From Clostridiales bacterium COT073_COT-073 (GTDB lineage Bacteria > Bacillota > Clostridia > Lachnospirales > Vallitaleaceae), in NCBI GenBank assembly GCA_003858485.1, contig RQYD01000002.1, forward strand, positions 124,001 to 188,000: a stretch of DNA of 64,000 nucleotides. The letters run 5' to 3'. Each line of letters opens with the position of its first letter. Position 1 is the stretch's first letter. Shown one piece after another: positions 52,484 to 61,775 of the stretch. Under the pieces are notes generated by a model. The model saw only the letters and a program-made list of their open reading frames with translations. It ran no database searches and had not been told where the DNA came from. Position numbers and translations under genes: made by a program.

Positions 52484-53356
52484 TTATCCTTTTAGTGCTC
52501 CGGCAGTCAGACCAGAAATAAAATGCCGGCTGGCAAATGAATAAACCAATAAAATCGGAATAATCGCTATCGCCGCTCCTGCCAGCATAATATGCCATTC
52601 TGCCGCTGCATTAACTGAATATTTTAACTGTACTACTGCAACAGTTAAAGGTTTTAGTTGCGGCGCTCCAATTGTCATAATCAAGCCGGCAATATAGTCA
52701 TTCCAGGCATTACGAAAAGCAAACAGGGCCACTACTCCCAAAATCGGCTTCGACAGCGGCAGAATTATCCGATAATAAACTTGAAATATTGAGCAGCCAT
52801 CAATAATCGCCGCTTCATCCAGCTGAGTGGGAATTGATCTGGTAAAACCCATCACCAAAAAAACATTTGCTGCTTGACCACCAGTCAAAGTTAAAATCAG
52901 GGCAATTAAACTTTTATGCAAATTAAGAGAGCGCATCATTTGATAAATTGGATATAGTTTAATGGCACCAAGTGATACAAACATCATTGATAAATATAAA
53001 CTGATCAGCAGTTTTTTACCCCAAAAATTGCGTCTGGCTAAAATAAATCCGCTTAATGACGAAGTCATCATCGCTAATGTCGTCACCGAAGCGGCCACAA
53101 TCAAGCTATTTAGCGAATATCGCAAGAAATCAGCCTCGACAAATGCCCGGTAATAATTTTCAACCTGCCAGCTCGATGGCCAAAAATCAGCACCCAAAGT
53201 CAACTCAGCATTGGTTTTAAAGGAGCCGACAATCGTATATATTACCGGATAAATGGTAAAAATCACAGCAACTGTTACAAAAATAGTTTTCAATATTTGA
53301 ACCACCATGACTTTCCACTTAAATGGGCTTGATTTCTTTTTCTTCTTGTCTTTCAT
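52484..53356 (-). CDS. Carbohydrate ABC transporter permease (MalG type)
   Basis: A 290-residue permease with six TM helices and the EAA loop DEAAIIDGCSIFQVYYRIILPLSKP, characteristic of MalG/CUT1 importers. First helix at about 20-42. AGGAGG precedes the ATG. It is coupled to MalF (9 nt) and leads into the heparinase-like gene (51 nt). No ATPase gene is in this operon, so a shared MsmK-type ATPase elsewhere must energise it. Confidence 0.93.
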   Translation of the reverse strand: MKDKKKKKSSPFKWKVMVVQILKTIFVTVAVIFTIYPVIYTIVGSFKTNAELTLGADFWPSSWQVENYYRAFVEADFLRYSLNSLIVAASVTTLAMMTSSLSGFILARRNFWGKKLLISLYLSMMFVSLGAIKLYPIYQMMRSLNLHKSLIALILTLTGGQAANVFLVMGFTRSIPTQLDEAAIIDGCSIFQVYYRIILPLSKPILGVVALFAFRNAWNDYIAGLIMTIGAPQLKPLTVAVVQLKYSVNAAAEWHIMLAGAAIAIIPILLVYSFASRHFISGLTAGALKG

Positions 53357-53364
53357 ATTGCCTC

Positions 53365-54294
53365 CTAATAGATGTCATCCAACTTCCGTGATACTTTCAG
53401 ATAAAGAACTGTGACCAGCCCTGCCACACAAGCTGTCACAACAGATAAGGCTGCTCCATATCCATATTGCGGAACAGTCGACTCAGTGGTCGATACCGGA
53501 AAAAAATAACGATAATTATATAAAGAAGCTACCATGGTGGCGTTATTCGGCCCACCCTCAGTTAAAACCATTACATTGGAAATATCATTAAAAGCAGAAG
53601 TAATGGCCAGCATTAAAATAATCTTTAAAATTGGACCCAGCATCGGCAAAATAATATACCAAATGGTTTTGGTCTCATTCGCTCCATCTATTCTAGCGCT
53701 GTCAATTGCTTCGGTTGACACTTGTTGAATACCGGCAATAAAATAAACCATATAGTTTCCTAATCCCCCCCAAACCGCAGTCATAATTAAAGTCTTCATG
53801 GCATGGTTCTTCCCCAGCCAATTAATCGGCTGATGAATAAGGCCACTGTTCATCAGAATCTTGTTAATCTCACCATTATAAGCATTAAACAATAAGTAAA
53901 AAACCAGCCCCATAACTGCTGAACTCATAATGGTCGGCAAAAAAATCGTGCTTTGTGCCAGGGTATTAATCTTTTTTCTTTCTTTTAAAATATATGCCAG
54001 CAAAAATGCCAGCGGAATGATGATCAGCACCTTGCCAAAACCATAAGTAAATGTCCGCATAATGCTTTGCCAATATACCTTATCCCGAAATACTCTGGCC
54101 AGGTTTTCCAAACCAACAAAGCGAATTTCAGCTGCCCCATATCCTCCATATTGGTAAAAAACATATTTTAGTGCCCACAGAACCGGATAAAGGGAACAAC
54201 TCATAAATAAAATTAAATTCGGAATCAAAAAAATATAGGCTTCAAAATTCTTTTTTATTTCCTTCTTTTTCAGACGATTCGCATAAAATTTCAT
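53365..54294 (-). CDS. Carbohydrate ABC transporter permease (MalF type)
   Basis: A 309-residue permease with six TM helices and the EAA loop DSARIDGANETKTIWYIILPMLGP. The N-terminal FEAYIFLIPNLILF segment is typical of UgpA/LacF-type proteins. The ATG at 54294 (AAAGGA) is chosen over the one at 54327, which overlaps a hairpin. It follows the solute-binding gene with a hairpin between them. Confidence 0.93.
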   Translation of the reverse strand: MKFYANRLKKKEIKKNFEAYIFLIPNLILFMSCSLYPVLWALKYVFYQYGGYGAAEIRFVGLENLARVFRDKVYWQSIMRTFTYGFGKVLIIIPLAFLLAYILKERKKINTLAQSTIFLPTIMSSAVMGLVFYLLFNAYNGEINKILMNSGLIHQPINWLGKNHAMKTLIMTAVWGGLGNYMVYFIAGIQQVSTEAIDSARIDGANETKTIWYIILPMLGPILKIILMLAITSAFNDISNVMVLTEGGPNNATMVASLYNYRYFFPVSTTESTVPQYGYGAALSVVTACVAGLVTVLYLKVSRKLDDIY

Positions 54295-54311
54295 GTTTTT
54301 TCCTTTCCTAT

Positions 54312-54344
54312 GGAAAAAGGGAAGCATCCATCTTCCCTTTTTCC
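54312..54344 (-). terminator. Intercistronic hairpin between the binding-protein and permease genes
   Basis: A perfect 13-bp stem GGAAAAAGGGAAG / CTTCCCTTTTTCC with a 7-nt loop and no T-run. In many sugar ABC operons such hairpins stabilise the binding-protein transcript or partly stop transcription, so the binding protein is made in excess. Confidence 0.75.
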
Positions 54345-54407
54345 AGATTCTGATCTTTCATGAGTTTTTCTGTTTTTTCATTTTATCAGAAAATCCATCC
54401 ATAATCT

Positions 54408-55889
54408 TTATTTTAAGGTCGGATTCATGGGATCATAGTTCGGAATTTTAATTTCATATCCGGTTCTGTTTTTAATGGCTTCCTGATATGCCTTATTATA
54501 ACGCTCATTTAAATCAGCCAGCGCCGCATCCACATCTGCATCTCCATAATAAACCGATTCTGCGATTTTATACATATTTTCACCTTCGACCACAATTCCG
54601 GCTGCAAACGCTGCATGTGGCGCTTTGGGTAAAATAGCATCCATTTCCGGATGAATTCTCAGCCATTTTTTATTTTTATAATCTTCACTTGGATTGGCTT
54701 TTTCAATAATCGCCGGAATAATACTGACTCCATATCCGCCTTCATAATAGCCGGTCAAATATTCTTCACTGGTAAACAGTTCCTTATATACCCGAAAAGC
54801 AGTTTCCAAATTTGGGCTTTTGGCATTTAAAATATATGCTGAGGTTGCACCGAAATTTTGCTTACCTATTACTTTTCCGCCTGTTGTCGGGATCGGCACA
54901 GCATCCCATTTTGCCGAATCCATTGGAAATTGATTGGCATAAACTCCCGGCTCAGCATGAGAATAAGAAAAATACATGCCGATCTTACCAGCAGCAAATT
55001 GGGTTCTTAATGGATCAATATCCAGCGACTCGCAACCGGGCATGGCTGAATCCTCTGCCAAAAGCTGCTTCCATAATAATAATTGGTCTTTCCAACCACT
55101 AAAATCATATTTGCCTTCTTTGAAATTATAACCGGAAACGGTTCCGGTTTCTCTTTGCAAACCAACCACCATTGAACGGTTTAAAGCAGATGAAGCACTT
55201 TTCATATTGCCGGCAAAGCCATAAATACCTTCGCCTTTTAATTCAGTCGTTATTTTTCTGGAATATTCCAGCACTTCTTCCAGAGTTTTCGGCGGCTCTT
55301 TAATACCGACCCGTTCAAAGATTTCTTTATTGTAAAATAGTCGGCAGGCTGTTCCGGTGGTAGGAATAAAATATAATTTTCCATCTAATTCATTTAGTCC
55401 GGGAATGATCACATCAGCAAAATATTTTTTCATATCCTCATCCATAAACTGATACAAATCCGCCCATTGACCCTGTCCGAAATGCTTATCAAAGACATTG
55501 TTCTGGAAAACTAAAATATCCGGTAACTCGCCATTTTGAGCGGCCAAATCGGCTGCCTGCTGATAATTATCGGTATATAAAGTGTATACCACTTCAACAT
55601 CTTGGCTTTTTTGATTATACTCATCCACCTTGGCCTGCACATATTTAGCATCATGCCGATCCTTTGTCCAAATATTGATGATTGTTTTCTCATTTTTGTT
55701 TTCCGGCTTAGGTTCGTCTTTCTTAGTTTCTTCGGTCTTCGCTTCTTTGTTCTCACCTTTAGTTTCACTTTTTCCACTTTCCGTTGTACCTGTTGGCTTA
55801 TCCACATTTCCCTTGTTTGCACAACCACCAAAAAGAAAAATTACACACATCACCATCGCAACTGCAGATAAAACTGATTTTGATTTCAT
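54408..55889 (-). CDS. Extracellular sugar-binding lipoprotein of an ABC importer
   Basis: A 493-residue class I solute-binding protein: signal peptide with lipobox FGGC, a Lys/Glu/Thr-rich linker (about 27-65), then a periplasmic-binding-protein fold (IINIWTKDRHDAKYV, PDILVFQNN, YFIPTTGTACRLFYNKEIF). Its size and LFYNKEIF motif fit the CUT1 group that captures oligosaccharides. It is the first gene of the sugar operon with AAGGAGG. The ligand may be a uronic-acid glycan, inferred from the heparinase-like neighbour. Confidence 0.9.
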   Translation of the reverse strand: MKSKSVLSAVAMVMCVIFLFGGCANKGNVDKPTGTTESGKSETKGENKEAKTEETKKDEPKPENKNEKTIINIWTKDRHDAKYVQAKVDEYNQKSQDVEVVYTLYTDNYQQAADLAAQNGELPDILVFQNNVFDKHFGQGQWADLYQFMDEDMKKYFADVIIPGLNELDGKLYFIPTTGTACRLFYNKEIFERVGIKEPPKTLEEVLEYSRKITTELKGEGIYGFAGNMKSASSALNRSMVVGLQRETGTVSGYNFKEGKYDFSGWKDQLLLWKQLLAEDSAMPGCESLDIDPLRTQFAAGKIGMYFSYSHAEPGVYANQFPMDSAKWDAVPIPTTGGKVIGKQNFGATSAYILNAKSPNLETAFRVYKELFTSEEYLTGYYEGGYGVSIIPAIIEKANPSEDYKNKKWLRIHPEMDAILPKAPHAAFAAGIVVEGENMYKIAESVYYGDADVDAALADLNERYNKAYQEAIKNRTGYEIKIPNYDPMNPTLK

Positions 55890-55912
55890 ATGTTATCCTC
55901 CTTCTGTATTTT

Positions 55913-55941
55913 ATTATAACAAATCCGAATTAATATGTAAA
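55913..55941 (-). promoter_or_regulatory. Promoter of the sugar ABC/heparinase operon
   Basis: Minus strand: -35 TTTACA (55936-55941), 17-nt spacer, extended -10 TGT-TATAAT (hexamer 55913-55918). A CAGATATCTG palindrome (55945-55954) lies just upstream and might bind a regulator. Confidence 0.75.
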
Positions 55942-56000
55942 TATCAGATATCTGGCATAATTATTTGAATTTTAAGTTATTTCAAACAGCAAAGATATAA

Positions 56001-56040
56001 AAAAAAGGGGCTGTTGCATTTTACGATTTTACAACAGCCC
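56001..56040 (-). terminator. Terminator of the flagellin-FliS unit
   Basis: Minus strand: GGGCTGTTG pairs with CAACAGCCC around a 15-nt AT-rich loop, followed by eight T. It ends transcription coming from flagellin and the FliS-like gene. Confidence 0.8.
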
Positions 56041-56159
56041 GTTTCTGGTTTTCCCTATTATTCCATGCTCCTGAATATCAATTAATCTTAGTCCTCAGAT
56101 AATCTTTATCCAAAATGCAAAACTTAATTTTTAATACTTATTTCTGGCAGCACCATCAG

Positions 56160-56630
56160 CTATGCCTTTAATCCCCGTTTTTTATGATCGACACTCTCTT
56201 TTAACTGGTTATCCTTCCCATAGGTCAGCCCGGCATAAATGGTTTCTCCGTTTTGAATCAACGGCTTTTCTTCGCCCGCTTCAATAACAGAAAAAGCCTC
56301 GCGCAGCTGTTCCGTCGATCTTCTGGCTCTTTCTAAAGCGTTTAACTCTTTAGATATTTTCATCTTAATCAAATCACCATTTATCTGCTGGTAAGTGCCC
56401 ATTAAAAAATGGCTGATTTCATAAGAAAAATCTAAGCTTTCAACCAGCTTTTTTATCATTTCCTGGGTTAATTGAATGCTGTTTCGAAATTGTTCCCAAT
56501 CTTCTGCCCTAAACGCTAAGTCAATCAGATCCATTTCTGCCAAAATCATATCAAAATGAATCAGCACCAAATCTTTTCGGCCGGCATTTGCAATCCGGTT
56601 TTGAAAATCTTTCTTCAATGTTTCCTTCAT
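56160..56630 (-). CDS. fliS: FliS-like flagellin export chaperone
   Basis: A 156-residue, all-helical protein with the FliS pattern: a helix-rich LVLIHFDMILAEMDLIDLAF segment and a later helix with LIKMKISKELNALERARRSTEQLREAF. FliS binds the C-terminus of flagellin and prevents premature polymerisation. It follows the flagellin gene by 22 nt in one transcript. The C-terminal about 40 residues are outside the usual domain. Similarity is low, so synteny carries much of the call. Confidence 0.75.
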   Translation of the reverse strand: MKETLKKDFQNRIANAGRKDLVLIHFDMILAEMDLIDLAFRAEDWEQFRNSIQLTQEMIKKLVESLDFSYEISHFLMGTYQQINGDLIKMKISKELNALERARRSTEQLREAFSVIEAGEEKPLIQNGETIYAGLTYGKDNQLKESVDHKKRGLKA

Positions 56631-56652
56631 TTCAATTTACCCTCTCCCCTCT

Positions 56653-58014
56653 CTAGCGGAGCAATTGCAATAATTCCTGTGGTTTTTGGTTGGCCTGCGC
56701 CAATAAAGCCGTTGCTGCCTGCTGAATCACATTTTGCTTGGTATACTCTGTCATTTCCACACTCATATCAATATGCATGATTCTGGAATGAGCTTCGGTC
56801 ATATTCAAGTTTGAAGTATCAATATTAGCAACCGTATATTCCAGTCGATTTTGATAGGCTCCCATTTTCGAACGAATCGAAGACACCAAAGTAATAGCAT
56901 CATCAATCATGCCCAAACTTTTTAATGCATCCTCTCGGCTGCGCACAAACATATGACTGATGCCAATGGCCGCTGCTGATACATTTGGAATCCGCAGCTG
57001 CATGGTATGCCCCTGATTGGCACCGATCTGCAAGACGGTCGGCCCTTCTTTTAAAAGTTCCAAGCTCAAATGATCTCCGGCCAGAGCTCCATCCTTTAAA
57101 ATAACTTTTAACTGAAAGCCATCCGGCCCTTGAAATGTCATCTCATTGCCAATTGCCTTTACTGTCGTACCGGACGGAAAGTCCGCTCCATTTAAAGTGG
57201 CATTAGCATCTAAACCGGTAGTGGTACCGGCAGTTAAGCCAAACTGATTGAGCGCACCTGCGTTTGCCTCAGCCAAAACAATACTTCTGGAACCATATTC
57301 CTGAGCCGTTAACTCCAAATTACCACCATTCATACCGACGCTGATACCCAAATTATTGGCAAATTTTTGCAGCCGGTCATATACTTCACTTTTATTTTCT
57401 CCGGCTTTAAAGCTAAATGCCTCTTCATTAATGGAAATAGATCCATCCATAGCCATTGTACCGGTTATCGGGCCACCAGTCACCCTGGCCTTAGTTGCCA
57501 CCTGGGTAACCGTAAAATCATAATGCCCCGGGTGAACCGATTCATATATTGCTTCCAGCTTGACTTTATTCTTATCTACAATTCCCATTAAATCCAGTTC
57601 ACCATTTAAAATCTTAATTCCGTTAAAATCCATAGAATCGGCCAAGCGGCTTACTTCCCGTTTTAATTCTTCGACTTCTTTTTGAATGTTCATCCGGTCT
57701 TCCGGCAAATAGGAATCATTAGCAGCCTGAACTGACATTTCTTTCATTCTTTGCAGCATGGCATGAATTTCATTTAAAGCGCCTTCCGCTGTTTGAATTA
57801 ATGAAATTCCGTCCCAGGCATTATTGCTTGACTGCGCCAAGCCATTCAATTGCAGTTTTAATTTATGAGCAATTGCTAAACCGGCCGGATCATCCGCCGA
57901 GCGATTGATTCGATTCCCGGAACTTAATTTAAATAAAGAGTCCGACATTAACGCTTCTGATTTGCTTAATTGCCGTAATGCCCTTAAAGCCGGCATATTG
58001 TGATTAATTTTCAT
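56653..58014 (-). CDS. hag: Flagellin
   Basis: A 453-residue flagellin. The D0/D1 N-terminus has INHNMPALRALRQLSKSE, KLSSGNRINRSADDPAGLAIA and SLIQTAEGALNEIHAMLQRM; the C-terminus has NIDTSNLNMTEAHSRI and QAATALLAQANQKPQELLQLL. The central D2-like region (about 150-330) is variable and surface-exposed in the filament. It has a good ribosome site (GAGAGG) and a sigma-D promoter, so it is made late in flagellar assembly. Confidence 0.96.
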   Translation of the reverse strand: MKINHNMPALRALRQLSKSEALMSDSLFKLSSGNRINRSADDPAGLAIAHKLKLQLNGLAQSSNNAWDGISLIQTAEGALNEIHAMLQRMKEMSVQAANDSYLPEDRMNIQKEVEELKREVSRLADSMDFNGIKILNGELDLMGIVDKNKVKLEAIYESVHPGHYDFTVTQVATKARVTGGPITGTMAMDGSISINEEAFSFKAGENKSEVYDRLQKFANNLGISVGMNGGNLELTAQEYGSRSIVLAEANAGALNQFGLTAGTTTGLDANATLNGADFPSGTTVKAIGNEMTFQGPDGFQLKVILKDGALAGDHLSLELLKEGPTVLQIGANQGHTMQLRIPNVSAAAIGISHMFVRSREDALKSLGMIDDAITLVSSIRSKMGAYQNRLEYTVANIDTSNLNMTEAHSRIMHIDMSVEMTEYTKQNVIQQAATALLAQANQKPQELLQLLR

Positions 58015-58066
58015 GTATGATATCCTCTCTTTCTGTACGCGTCCCTGCGTTCTCTTCCTTTTTCTA

Positions 58067-58094
58067 TTATCGGCTTACCCCGATTATTTCTTAA
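58067..58094 (-). promoter_or_regulatory. Sigma-D (sigma-28) promoter of flagellin
   Basis: Minus strand: -35 TTAAG (TAAG at 58090-58093), 15-nt spacer, -10 GCCGATAA (58067-58074). This matches the TAAA-N15-GCCGATAA consensus for SigD with one base changed. The leader is about 45 nt. Confidence 0.9.
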
Positions 58095-58151
58095 CTTTCT
58101 GCTGTCTTTTTATTGATTCTAATCGGGTGCAAACCGATTTATTCTGTATAC

Positions 58152-60974
58152 TTAAAATATAATCCCGGCCAGATCTTTGGCTAAACTGACCATTTTTTCC
58201 TCTAATTCACTGATCTCTATCTTTTCCGGATAGATCTTATCGGCTTCTGTCAACATTTCCGTTCCTTTAACTTCCTTCAGGCCTTTTGCCGGATTCTGAT
58301 AAGGCGTGGCCTCTAAAAAAGTGCCAACCGAAAGGGATGTCAGTGGAAATTGATTTTGAGCAAAGATGCGACAAATCTCCGATTTATTCCGGGACAGCCA
58401 CTCCTGACTGTCTGCCCCCTGAAAGATCAATTCTCCTCTAACCGGTGAAGCCTGTAAAAAACCGGAAATTTTTCCTGACTGAGCAGTTTCAAAGGCCAAT
58501 AAAACCTTGATTTCTCCCTGCTGTTTAACCATTTCACGCTTTGCTCCCGGATAATAAATATTGATCTGATGCAAATGCTGGCCATTCCAAACCGGAATTT
58601 GCATAAATTCATGATATTTTTGAAATTTTTGCTGATAATCCCATTGCTTTTTTGACTCACTTAAAGCCACCAGAATTTCCTTTTCTTCCTGGCTGCGACC
58701 GGCAATCACCTCGGCTTCCATTTCCCTGAGCAAATCTTTAACCTGCTCATAATTAACAACCGATGTTTTGCCGCCCAGCATTTCCTTTAAAGCCTCTAAT
58801 TTTTGTTTAGCCCGTTCATGGCGCTGACTGACTTTTTCTAATTTACGCAAGGTATCTGTCAATAAAAAAGGAATCTTTTGAAAGTCTTTATATATTTCAA
58901 TATCCTTCATATTCGGCTCTTTCCATGCCCGGAACAGTTCTTCCCATTCCCGCAAAGAAAAGTTTTTTAATAGCTGTAGCCTGTCTTTGGCCGCCTGTGT
59001 TGCTTCTTCAACCGATTGCCCCAAAAGAGTTTCTTCGGCCGCTTGAAAGATTTCCCGAATCGTGCGTTTTTTATTTAAATAACTGCCTCGGATCTGGGCT
59101 TTTAAGTCATGATAATTCTGTTCATCCGCCAGCCCTTCCTCCGGTCCGATTTTTTGATCAATACTTGTTTGCTGCTCCAGGTATCTGGCCATATCATAAA
59201 GATTTTCCAGGCTCAGAGCACGCTGATCTTTCATCAGCACAGCCACTGCTCCACCTTCTGACTTTTCGATCAGATGCAGCAATCGATAAGCTAAAATCAA
59301 TCTCTCTTTTTCTGCTTCATCAATTTGACCGCTTTTTTCCAATTGATTGATTTTTTTAGCCACCCGGTCACTCAGTCTTTTTAATTCTTTGGTTTCCCTG
59401 ATATCAACATAATCTGTCAGCTCTTCAATGGTCATGGCTAAAATATCCCGGTCATCAGCCCATAAATCCAAAATTGCTTCCGGGGTTAGCCCGCGTAGAA
59501 CTAATTGCAGTTTCTGATCCAGTTCTTTAATGTTTTCTATATTTTGCCAGGTGATTTCAACCTGTCCCCGGCCCAAAATTGCAGCTGCCCGTAAATTTTC
59601 ATCAGTGGCCTCAATATCATTGGCCAGAAGAAGTGAATTTAAACGCTGAAAAGCTTTATTCATACTGTCTCCCAAATCAGAGCGAACTTTTGTCCCTAAA
59701 TTATCATAACGATTCAACGCCACTGCTGCCTGATTAGCAGCCGATATTCCCCTGACCTGCTTAAAGGTAAAATTAGTCATCATTTGTGACAAACTGCCAT
59801 AGTCACTGCCCATCACATCCATCAGGCCATGTTCCACATCCAGCATTTCCGTTAGCAGCGTATCAGTCGATACCGCTCTGGCACCAGCTGCCTGCTCCAG
59901 TTGCTCTGTCGAAATTTCCAGCCGCAGCAGTTCTTTTTCAATTGTCGCTAATTCAGCTTTATCAATCGGAATTCCGCGGCTATTTAAAGTTAGGGCTTTT
60001 TCTAAAGTCATCTTATAACGAATGTATTGAAAACTGATCTGACTCCTGCTCAGTTCATCACTATTCGTTGCTTTAGCTTGTAAAACATTAGTTTTAAAGT
60101 TTCGATAATTATCCAGAGCCTCTTCAATTGTTTTAAAATTACGGCCAATTTTCTGCTGGTAATCATCATCCAGTCCCTGAATTTGATGCACCAGCTCTTC
60201 AACCTGTTTGGCTGACAAGGGATATTCTTTATTCCATTCGGCTAAATCAATCTTTTGCACTGAAGCATATTGCTTGGCCAGTTCTTCAATTCTCTCCTGA
60301 CTGATTTCTTTATTTTTAGCTGTCAGTAAAGCATCAATATTATGACAAACTGTATCTGACAACTCAATTCCTTTTTCCAGCAAACTGCTGGCAATTGCTT
60401 CATGTTCGGCCCCGGCCTTAATCCCATGATTTTCAAAATGTTTGCTTATTTGACTAATCACTTCAGCCGGTAATTGGCTGCGTTCGATTTCCTTAACATG
60501 ACCTTGCCGATACCTTTCAACATCACCCAAAGTTAGTTTTCCTTTGGCCTTCATAACGATATTTTCAATTTCTTCTTCTTTCAGTTCTTTTAATTTTTCT
60601 TTTTCCTGCTTTAATTTTTCTTCTTTGTTTTCTTCAAAACTGGCCATTTCTTCTTCCAGCAATTTCATAAAATTACCCAGCGAAATTTCTTCGGTCGATT
60701 TGGTGATCATAAAATCAGCCGGTAATTGCAAACTATCAATACTGGCCTTTAATTTTTGCAAATGCACTAATTTTTCTTTTGGGGCCTCGGTTTGGTAACC
60801 GGAGTAAAAATAATCCCGAACCAAAACTTGCAAATACTCCCTCTGAAAAGAGCCGCTATTTTCCTCCCCATTTTGAACCGCAGGTCGGGCCGTTTTTTTA
60901 TAGGCTTCACTGGCAATGCTTTGCATGACATTTTCTATATTTTTCATTCCGTGGTTGACTCGATTATTAATCAT
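58152..60974 (-). CDS. Large DUF6240-like protein, flagellar-locus associated, FliK-like C-terminus
   Basis: A 940-residue, mostly helical protein. Residues about 110-145 are a Lys/Glu coiled coil; the central region holds repeated short helix-pair units (for example LTLGDVERYRQGHV, ISQERIEELAKQYASV, LSAKQVEELVHQIQ) seen in DUF6240 proteins. The C-terminal about 160 residues carry beta strands (LLAFETAQSGKISGFLQASPVRGELIFQG) reminiscent of the FliK/hook-length control C-domain. The gene is placed directly before flagellin. Its function is not established; a hook-length or export role is inference. Confidence 0.65.
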   Translation of the reverse strand: MINNRVNHGMKNIENVMQSIASEAYKKTARPAVQNGEENSGSFQREYLQVLVRDYFYSGYQTEAPKEKLVHLQKLKASIDSLQLPADFMITKSTEEISLGNFMKLLEEEMASFEENKEEKLKQEKEKLKELKEEEIENIVMKAKGKLTLGDVERYRQGHVKEIERSQLPAEVISQISKHFENHGIKAGAEHEAIASSLLEKGIELSDTVCHNIDALLTAKNKEISQERIEELAKQYASVQKIDLAEWNKEYPLSAKQVEELVHQIQGLDDDYQQKIGRNFKTIEEALDNYRNFKTNVLQAKATNSDELSRSQISFQYIRYKMTLEKALTLNSRGIPIDKAELATIEKELLRLEISTEQLEQAAGARAVSTDTLLTEMLDVEHGLMDVMGSDYGSLSQMMTNFTFKQVRGISAANQAAVALNRYDNLGTKVRSDLGDSMNKAFQRLNSLLLANDIEATDENLRAAAILGRGQVEITWQNIENIKELDQKLQLVLRGLTPEAILDLWADDRDILAMTIEELTDYVDIRETKELKRLSDRVAKKINQLEKSGQIDEAEKERLILAYRLLHLIEKSEGGAVAVLMKDQRALSLENLYDMARYLEQQTSIDQKIGPEEGLADEQNYHDLKAQIRGSYLNKKRTIREIFQAAEETLLGQSVEEATQAAKDRLQLLKNFSLREWEELFRAWKEPNMKDIEIYKDFQKIPFLLTDTLRKLEKVSQRHERAKQKLEALKEMLGGKTSVVNYEQVKDLLREMEAEVIAGRSQEEKEILVALSESKKQWDYQQKFQKYHEFMQIPVWNGQHLHQINIYYPGAKREMVKQQGEIKVLLAFETAQSGKISGFLQASPVRGELIFQGADSQEWLSRNKSEICRIFAQNQFPLTSLSVGTFLEATPYQNPAKGLKEVKGTEMLTEADKIYPEKIEISELEEKMVSLAKDLAGIIF

Positions 60975-61035
60975 AAAATCCCCTTATTATTTGTTCACTG
61001 TGATTGAGCCGGTATTTTGAGTTTCTCCATTCTTT

Positions 61036-61382
61036 ACTCAACTTTCCTATGGTCTTTTTAAGCTTTATCCCCCTCCGGGGAACGGGCACATAAGTTCTAC
61101 CACTTTCACCACATACTTCGTAAGGTGGCTTTTGCGGCACATATCTTTCGCAATTTGCTTCGTAAGACTTCTCTGGTCGAAATGCTTCGCATTTCTGCAC
61201 GGGCATGCAGCCTGGCTTGCGGTTGCACACCTAAAAAAACATTCCGAGGAACAGTCTTTTTTAGGCACGTTAAATGGGTGAGAACGAAAGCAATCTTGCG
61301 AAGCAAGTTGCGAAAGTAGAACCCATGTGCCCACTCTTCAGAGCGGGATAGGGCCAAAAAAGACTGTGGGAAAGTTGAGTTC
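61036..61382. repeat. About 350-bp element: two family B copies in inverted order
   Basis: The left copy starts ACTCAACTTTCC and runs through TCTTTTTAAGC, a CCCCTCCGGGG hairpin and GGGCACATAAGTTCTAC. The right copy, read backwards from 61382, starts AACTCAACTTTCCCACAGTC and includes GGGCACATGGGTTCTAC. Between them lie TTCG-loop hairpins (near 61110-61130, 61150-61170 and 61178-61196) and CCTAAAAAA/TTTTTTAGG. No transposase is encoded. The layout resembles a non-autonomous, inverted-repeat element. Confidence 0.7.
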
Positions 61383-61725
61383 TTTACTATTAAATCGGAT
61401 ATTTTCTAAAAATCTTTAACTTTTCCCTTTTCCTCTGATATTTTTCTGTTTCCATTTTCTTACTGCTTTTTTGCCATTATCACTTTTCAATAGCCGATAC
61501 ATAGCTCGCTAAATAGAAGCTTTCCACACAAGCTCTCTTTCCTGACACCATTCTGGTTCAGTCACATTAAATTTTCATCCGGATAAACAGCTTTTCTCAA
61601 ATCAAGAATTTCCTGAATTCAGAAAAGTTGAGTTAATAATTATACAAATCTGCCGGATTGTAAAATCAGTTATCCCAACTACTGATCGGCCTCATTTGTA
61701 TTGATAAAAAATTAAAAATATTTTA

Positions 61726-61754
61726 TTGCTACTTATCATTATTCATGCTAATAT
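61726..61754 (+). promoter_or_regulatory. Promoter of mscL
   Basis: -35 TTGCTA (61726-61731), 17-nt spacer, extended -10 TGC-TAATAT (61749-61754). The start would lie at about 61761, so the leader is only about 15 nt and begins with the AAGGAGG site. Confidence 0.55.
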
Positions 61755-61775
61755 ACTGGCAAGGAGGTTTAAATT

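Larger units (their letters stand above)
60975..61775. other. 801-nt gap holding a composite inverted repeat and AT-rich DNA
   Basis: The gap between the DUF6240-like gene and mscL holds the family B element at 61036-61382, described separately, and the mscL promoter at 61726-61754. The rest, about 61383-61725, is AT-rich and shows no feature I can support. Confidence 0.7.

Noticed and set aside
56001-56040. GGGGCTGTTGCAT ends resembling an insertion-sequence terminus
   Set aside because: It is a normal terminator hairpin with a T-run and no transposase or second end. A similar motif at 32424-32435 is also part of a terminator.
61065-61357. Overlapping frames in the 61-kb repeat element
   Set aside because: They appear in several phases on both strands of a structured repeat, without ribosome sites or homologues.
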